Shown here: one piece after another, positions 60,901-64,000 of the stretch
Numbering within the stretch: position 1 is the stretch's first letter
How the letters are laid out: each line of letters begins with the position of its first letter
NCBI GenBank assembly: GCA_019155185.1
Contig: CM032814.1
Span: 1,290,647-1,354,646 of the forward strand
Reading direction: 5' to 3'
DNA from: Beaufortia kweichowensis
Taxonomy: Eukaryota; Chordata; Actinopteri; Cypriniformes; Gastromyzontidae
DNA: 64,000 nt
The notes under the pieces: model-generated
Told to the model about the DNA's origin: nothing
The model's database searches: none
The model's input: only the letters and a program-made list of their open reading frames with translations
Position numbers and translations under genes: made by a program

Positions 60901-61497
60901 AAAAGGAACCCGATTTATTTGTGAGGGGCTAAAGAGCAAGGGCATTAGACAGAAAACCAGTGCTATTTTCAGCTCTGAAACTATTTCCGATTATTTGAAA
61001 ATCTTAGTGGCTCTGTTGGTCAAATTGCAGGCTGTGTACTGGAAGAGACATTATCAAGAAAAGGTCATGCCTTACAACTCTGCTTGAACAAGGAGACTTG
61101 AGAGCAGTCAGTGATCACTTTGAAGGTGTTTTAGGCTTCAGTAACTGAGAACAGAGTAAAGGGAGATCAGTGAACCACATCAACAGCTCGACATAACACT
61201 GACCTGTATGGAAGAGAGGCATAAAACAACCGTTTTTTTCCGCTCACAGTGTGAGGAGATTTTGTGATAGGGCCTCGGCAAAATCATGTTTGGCAAAACA
61301 CCTGCAGTGAACGATGAAAACATATATTGTGGTAATACACACTTTAATGGTATAATATGGTCTTTTCTTCTCTGTGTACACACTAGTGGCCCATCAGACA
61401 TGGTATTGTTGAAGACTGGGACCTCATGGAGAAATTCCTGGAGCAGGTCATATTTAAATATCTGCGAGCAGAGCCAGAAGACCATCATGTCCTTATG
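57917..61497 (+). CDS. actr3b: ACTR3B, actin-related protein 3B, N-terminal part (exons 1-4), continues off the right edge
   Basis: Subunit of the Arp2/3 complex, which nucleates branched actin filaments in the cytoplasm. CDS join: 57917-57960, 58730-58785, 60397-60521, 61387-61497 (336 nt, 112 codons of about 418). All junctions are in phase. The actin-fold nucleotide-binding loop DCGTGYTKIGYAG is at residues 11-23, followed by GVDDLDFFIGDEA and YLRAEPEDHH. ACTR3B is preferred to ACTR3 for LPPCVIDC, IAIRE (ACTR3 has IAIKE), LM at the end of exon 4, and for its place next to xrcc2. The start ATG gives MAARLPPC, the family's usual length. The next exon lies beyond the Tc1 element in intron 4 and outside the window. 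Confidence 0.95.
57961..58729. other. actr3b intron 1
   Basis: 769 bp, AT-rich, no repeat or gene recognised. Confidence 0.7.
58730..58785 (+). CDS. actr3b: actr3b exon 2
   Basis: Acceptor CTCTTTCAG, donor ATCCT|GTGAGC, 56 nt. It encodes YTKIGYAGNTEPQFIMPS. Confidence 0.94.
59105..59250 (+). repeat. tRNA-derived SINE
   Basis: An A-box-like AATTGGTAGAGCA and a good B-box GGGTTCGATCCC (59147-59158) are followed by a tail GAATGCACTGTAAGTCACAT then TGGATAAAATCTTCTGCCAA and an A-rich end. The tail is shared with the copy at 34390-34500 and is typical of fish SINEs. Confidence 0.8.
59325..59760 (-). pseudogene. Tc1 transposase relic (C-terminal part), split by a hAT miniature
   Basis: On the minus strand below 59491 one reads WPTKGLDLQPIKMLWCNLKR, a degraded form of the Tc1 WPSQSPDLNPIE block that holds the last catalytic acidic residue. 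It is followed by ELEDICRGERSKI-like text. In WPTKGLDLQPIK the catalytic Glu is replaced by Lys. The sequence to the right of 59702 is its upstream part. Confidence 0.7.
59500..59693. mobile_element. Palindromic hAT miniature (194 bp) with 8-bp target duplication CTCTAGGA
   Basis: Starts CAGGGATGGGCAAACTCGGT and ends CTTGCCCATCCCTG. Long inverted arms (CCTGGAGGGCCGCTGTCCTG / CAGGACAGCGGCCCTCCAGG) make it almost a full palindrome. CTCTAGGA flanks both sides exactly (59492-59499, 59694-59701). No coding content. Confidence 0.93.
60397..60521 (+). CDS. actr3b: actr3b exon 3
   Basis: Acceptor TTTCTGCAG, donor ACCAAG|GTTATC, 125 nt, ends in phase 0. It encodes CIAIRETASVGDQAQRRLMK, then GVDDLDFFIGDEAFDKPSYA. 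Confidence 0.94.
60522..61386. other. actr3b intron 3
   Basis: 865 bp with no recognised repeat or gene. Confidence 0.65.
61387..61497 (+). CDS. actr3b: actr3b exon 4
   Basis: Acceptor ACACACTAG, donor CTTATG|GTATGA, 111 nt, phase 0 at both ends. It encodes WPIRHGIVEDWDLMEKFLEQ, then VIFKYLRAEPEDHHVLM. Confidence 0.94.
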
Positions 61498-61566
61498 GTA
61501 TGATTAAGTGGGTTTCAGCACTTCTATAGTGAAACAAAGAAAACACCCTTTATATATATATATATA

Positions 61567-61787
61567 CACTCCCCTCCAAAAGTATTGGGACAGTGAGGCC
61601 AATTACTTTATTTTTGCTGTAGACTAAAAACATTTGGCTTTGACATCAGATGATGAATATCAGACAAGAGATTTACATGTCAGCTTTTATTTCCAGGTAT
61701 TTACATCTAGATCTGACAAACAACTAAGAAAATATCACCTTTTGTTTGAACCCACCCATTTTTTATGTAAGCAAAAGTATTGGAACA
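61567..61787. repeat. Left terminal inverted repeat of the Tc1 element
   Basis: About 220 bp. The inner part ATATCACCTTTTGTTTGAAC to GCAAAAGTATTGGAACA is the reverse complement of 63943-64000. Confidence 0.85.
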
Positions 61788-61799
61788 GATAGAATTAAC

Positions 61800-61931
61800 A
61801 TAGTTTTGTGTACATTCTAGTTTTGTGTTGTACTGTAGCACCTTGGTCCTGGAAAAACGTTGTTTCGTTTCACTGTGTACTTGTATATGGCTGAAATGAC
61901 AATAAACTCCACTTTGACTTTGACTTTGACT
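61800..61931 (+). mobile_element. Non-LTR retrotransposon 3' tail nested in the Tc1 element
   Basis: GCACCTTGGTCCTGGAAAAA, CGTTGTTTCGTTTCACTGTG and AATGACAATAAACTCCAC, ending in (TTTGAC)n, is a fish LINE 3' tail. It sits between the Tc1 left repeat and the transposase. The flanks TAGAATTAA and TAGATTAAA may be its imperfect target duplication. Confidence 0.7.
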
Positions 61932-61950
61932 AGATTAAAGTGAATAAGAC

Positions 61951-63796
61951 TTAATATTTAGTTGCAAATCCTTTGCTTTTATTAACAGCATCAAGCCTGT
62001 GACCAATTGACATCACCAAACTTTTGCATTCTTCTTTTTTTATGCTTTTCCAGGCTTTCAGCACAGCCTCTTTCAGTTGTTGTTTGTTTTGGGGGGTTAC
62101 CCCCTTCAGTCTCCTCTTTAGCAGGTAAAAGACATGCTCTATACCAGGGGTCACCAACTGGCGAGATGCGTCCATCCGGACCGCAAAGCATTTTGACGCA
62201 ATTAAATAAATAAATGGCAAACGCTATTTAACGTTATTATAAAATCCAATTTATATCAGGCACATAAAGTCAGCTCAGTAGCACATACATCGACACAGGT
62301 TTCGAGTGCGGCGCCGGCGCGAACAGTCACAGACAGTGAAGAGAGCAGAGAGCGGCGCACACCGATACAACTTTCGATGACTGAAAAACAATGGCATTCT
62401 CAAAAATTTGGAAAGTTGACGCTGAAGAGAGTGTTCAACATTACATTTAGTAAAGTACAGACAATACATGAGAATGAAGATAAAATGTGATATGAGATCT
62501 GATTTAACTGAACCAGAGAGGTTTGTGTTCATTGATTGTGATTGTTAATCTCAGTTTAGGTTTTCCTTTTAAGTTGTTAATGTTGAAATGAATGCATGTT
62601 GTGCAGATTTAGAGATGCATTTTGCACTGTTCCCTTCATATTTTTGTCAGACATTGTTACTGGATAAATTGAGATATTTTGTACCAAAGCAACTGAAAGG
62701 ACATACAGTAACAGAACAGCATTAAAATGAGATTAATTTGTGAAGGATTATTTATGCTTATACATATGAAGAGACATTATTCAATATACATGATAACATT
62801 ATATTTTGTTCAATAAAAACAAATATTTACACTAATTTCTTTAGTCTGGCGAAAGCCGTCAATTTATGTTTTTACGTGCAGTACATAATTGTCCGGACCT
62901 CGGCTGGTGAGGAGAGTTCATTTACTGGACCTCAAGCAATTTTAGTTGAAGACCCCTGCTCTATACGGTTTAAGTCTGGAGATTGACTTGGTCAGTCTGA
63001 AACCTTCCACTTCTTGTCCCTGATGAACTCCTTTGTTGTTTTGGGTCATTATCTTGCTGCATGATGAAGGATCTCCCAATAAGTTTGGTTGCATTTTTTT
63101 AAAATTGGCAGACAAAATGTTTCTGTAGATCTCTGAGTTCATTTTGCTGCTGCCATCATGTGTCACATCATCAATGAAGATTACTGAACCCATCCCAGAA
63201 GAAGCCATGCAAGCCCAAGCCATGACATTACCTCCACTGTGTTTCACAGATGAGCTTGTATGTTTGGGATCATGAGCAGATCCTTTCTTTTCCAAACTTG
63301 AGCCTTTCTATCACTTTGGTAAAGGTTAATCTTTGTCTCATCAGTCCATAAAACTTTGTCCCAGAATTTTTGAGGCTCATCTCTGTATTTTTTTGGCAAA
63401 TTCCAACCTGGCCTTCCTATTCTTCTTGCTAATGAGTGGTTTGCATCTTCTGGTGTAGCCTCTGTACTTGTGATCATAAAGTCTTCTGCGAACAGTAGAT
63501 TGTGATACCTTCACTTCTGCCCTCTGGAGGTTGTTGCTGATCTCACTTACAGTTGTTTTAGGGTCTTTCCTGACAGCTCTCACAATGTTTCTGTCATCAA
63601 CTGCAGTTGTTTTCCTTGGTCTACCTGTTCGATGTCTGTTACTTAGTACACCAGTGGCTTCTTTCTTCTTTAGGACATTCCAAATGGTTGAAATGGCTAC
63701 GGCCAATGTGTGTGCAATGACTCGGATTGATTTTCCTTCTTCTCTCAGCTTCACAATCGCTTGTTTTTCACCCATAGACAGCTCTCTGGTTTTCAT
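61951..63796 (-). pseudogene. Tc1 transposase pseudogene, interrupted by a hAT insertion and frameshifts
   Basis: The N-terminus is 63796 (MKTRELSMGEKQAIVKLREE) with the paired-like helix-turn-helix and a GRPRKT hook. A frameshift moves to 63477-63244, which carries the first catalytic Asp in VLWTDETKINLY. A further frameshift leads to 63295-62967 (GGNVMAWACMASSGMGSVIF, IDDVTHDG). The hAT element then splits the gene, and the C-terminal part (RRLKGVTPQNKQQLKEAV) follows at 62136-61951. It cannot make active enzyme. The family mobilises DNA by cut-and-paste at TA sites. Confidence 0.9.
62145..62958 (+). mobile_element. hAT element (814 bp), deletion derivative, with 8-bp target duplication CTCTATAC
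   Basis: The ends are CAGGGGTCACCAACTGGCG and AGTTGAAGACCCCTG, with CTCTATAC exactly duplicated at 62137-62144 and 62959-62966. It splits the Tc1 transposase gene. At 62391 an ATG opens MAFSKIWKVDAEESVQHYI then a stop, resembling the N-terminus of hAT transposases, so this is an internally deleted copy of an autonomous element. The duplication has TA at its centre, the Buster-type hAT rule. Confidence 0.92.
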
Positions 63797-63942
63797 GTTG
63801 GTTACACCTCTTAACTATAAATGCAGTTTGAACAGGCAAAACCCAAATCTGAAACTGAGTGTAGACATTCAGTGCTAATTATTGTTTGAATAATGATTGT
63901 AATAGGACACACCTGGGCAACAAAACACACCTGTCAGTCACA

Positions 63943-64000
63943 TGTTCCAATACTTTTGATCACATAAAAAATGGGTGGGTTCAAACAAAAGGTGATATCT
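63943..64000. repeat. Right terminal inverted repeat of the Tc1 element, partial
   Basis: TGTTCCAATACTTTTGATCA to AGGTGATATCT mirrors the inner end of the left repeat; the rest lies past the window. Confidence 0.85.

Larger units (their letters stand above)
61567..64000 (-). mobile_element. Tc1-type transposon, cut by the window edge, with two nested insertions
   Basis: The left end is CACTCCCCTCCAAAAGTATT after a TATATA run (a TA target). The left terminal repeat runs to about 61787 and ends AAAAGTATTGGAACA. Its mirror begins at about 63943 (TGTTCCAATACTTTTG) and is cut at 64000, still inside the repeat. Between them lies a minus-strand transposase pseudogene (63796 to 61980). Inserted inside are a LINE tail (61800-61931) and a hAT element (62145-62958). 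It lies in actr3b intron 4, opposite in sense to the gene. Confidence 0.9.

Noticed and set aside
57917..61497. ACTR3 instead of ACTR3B
   Set aside because: LPPC, IAIRE and the final LM of exon 4 favour ACTR3B, as does the xrcc2 neighbour.
61553..61566. TA dinucleotide microsatellite as an independent feature
   Set aside because: Very short; it is the TA-rich target of the Tc1 element.
1..64000. CRISPR array, prokaryotic operon or phage system
   Set aside because: No regularly spaced direct repeats, no cas-like ORFs and no bacterial gene structure; all genes are intron-split vertebrate genes.

Overview
This is a 64 kb stretch of ordinary vertebrate chromosome, most likely from a teleost of the cyprinid/otophysan type. 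The base composition is AT-rich, the genes are split by GT-AG introns, and the transposons are of kinds common in fish: DIRS, Tc1/mariner, hAT miniatures, tRNA-derived SINE pieces and non-LTR tails. I see no operon, CRISPR array, phage or bacterial feature. The gene order kmt2c - xrcc2 - actr3b, with xrcc2 and actr3b pointing away from each other, matches the human KMT2C-XRCC2-ACTR3B block as I know it.

Positions 1-49000 (minus strand) hold the 5' end of a KMT2C/MLL3 gene. I could define eleven coding exons (38296 down to 4476). All ten junctions between them agree in reading phase, giving 560 codons. They encode a degenerate AT-hook, an extended PHD finger and three further PHD-type zinc modules. 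The gene runs off the left edge. A candidate non-coding first exon ends at a GTAAGC donor at 48642 and carries a six-codon upstream ORF.

Positions 52800-55022 (minus strand) hold complete xrcc2, a RAD51 paralogue of homologous recombination, in three exons (302 codons plus stop). Positions 57917-61497 (plus strand) hold the first four exons of actr3b (112 codons), an Arp3 isoform of the Arp2/3 actin nucleator, which runs off the right edge. The three genes do not form one pathway: they serve chromatin methylation, DNA repair and actin branching, and share only an old linkage.

Most of the rest is intron with transposon layers. A 5.7 kb, GC-rich, decayed DIRS retrotransposon (about 5870-11604) sits in the kmt2c intron between exons 12 and 11. 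It keeps its inverted terminal repeats and an internal complementary region that bridges both ends. Four hAT-type miniature elements have exact 8-bp target duplications (25175-25446, 37500-37978, 59500-59693, 62145-62958). Two of these are inserted inside Tc1 elements. A Tc1/mariner element with TA duplications lies at 50361-51346. An inverted-repeat structure of unknown class lies at 43713-44470. I found no convincing undescribed system. The best leads are the DIRS architecture, the nested hAT-in-Tc1 pairs, the unclassified inverted repeat, and possible regulatory clusters in kmt2c introns.
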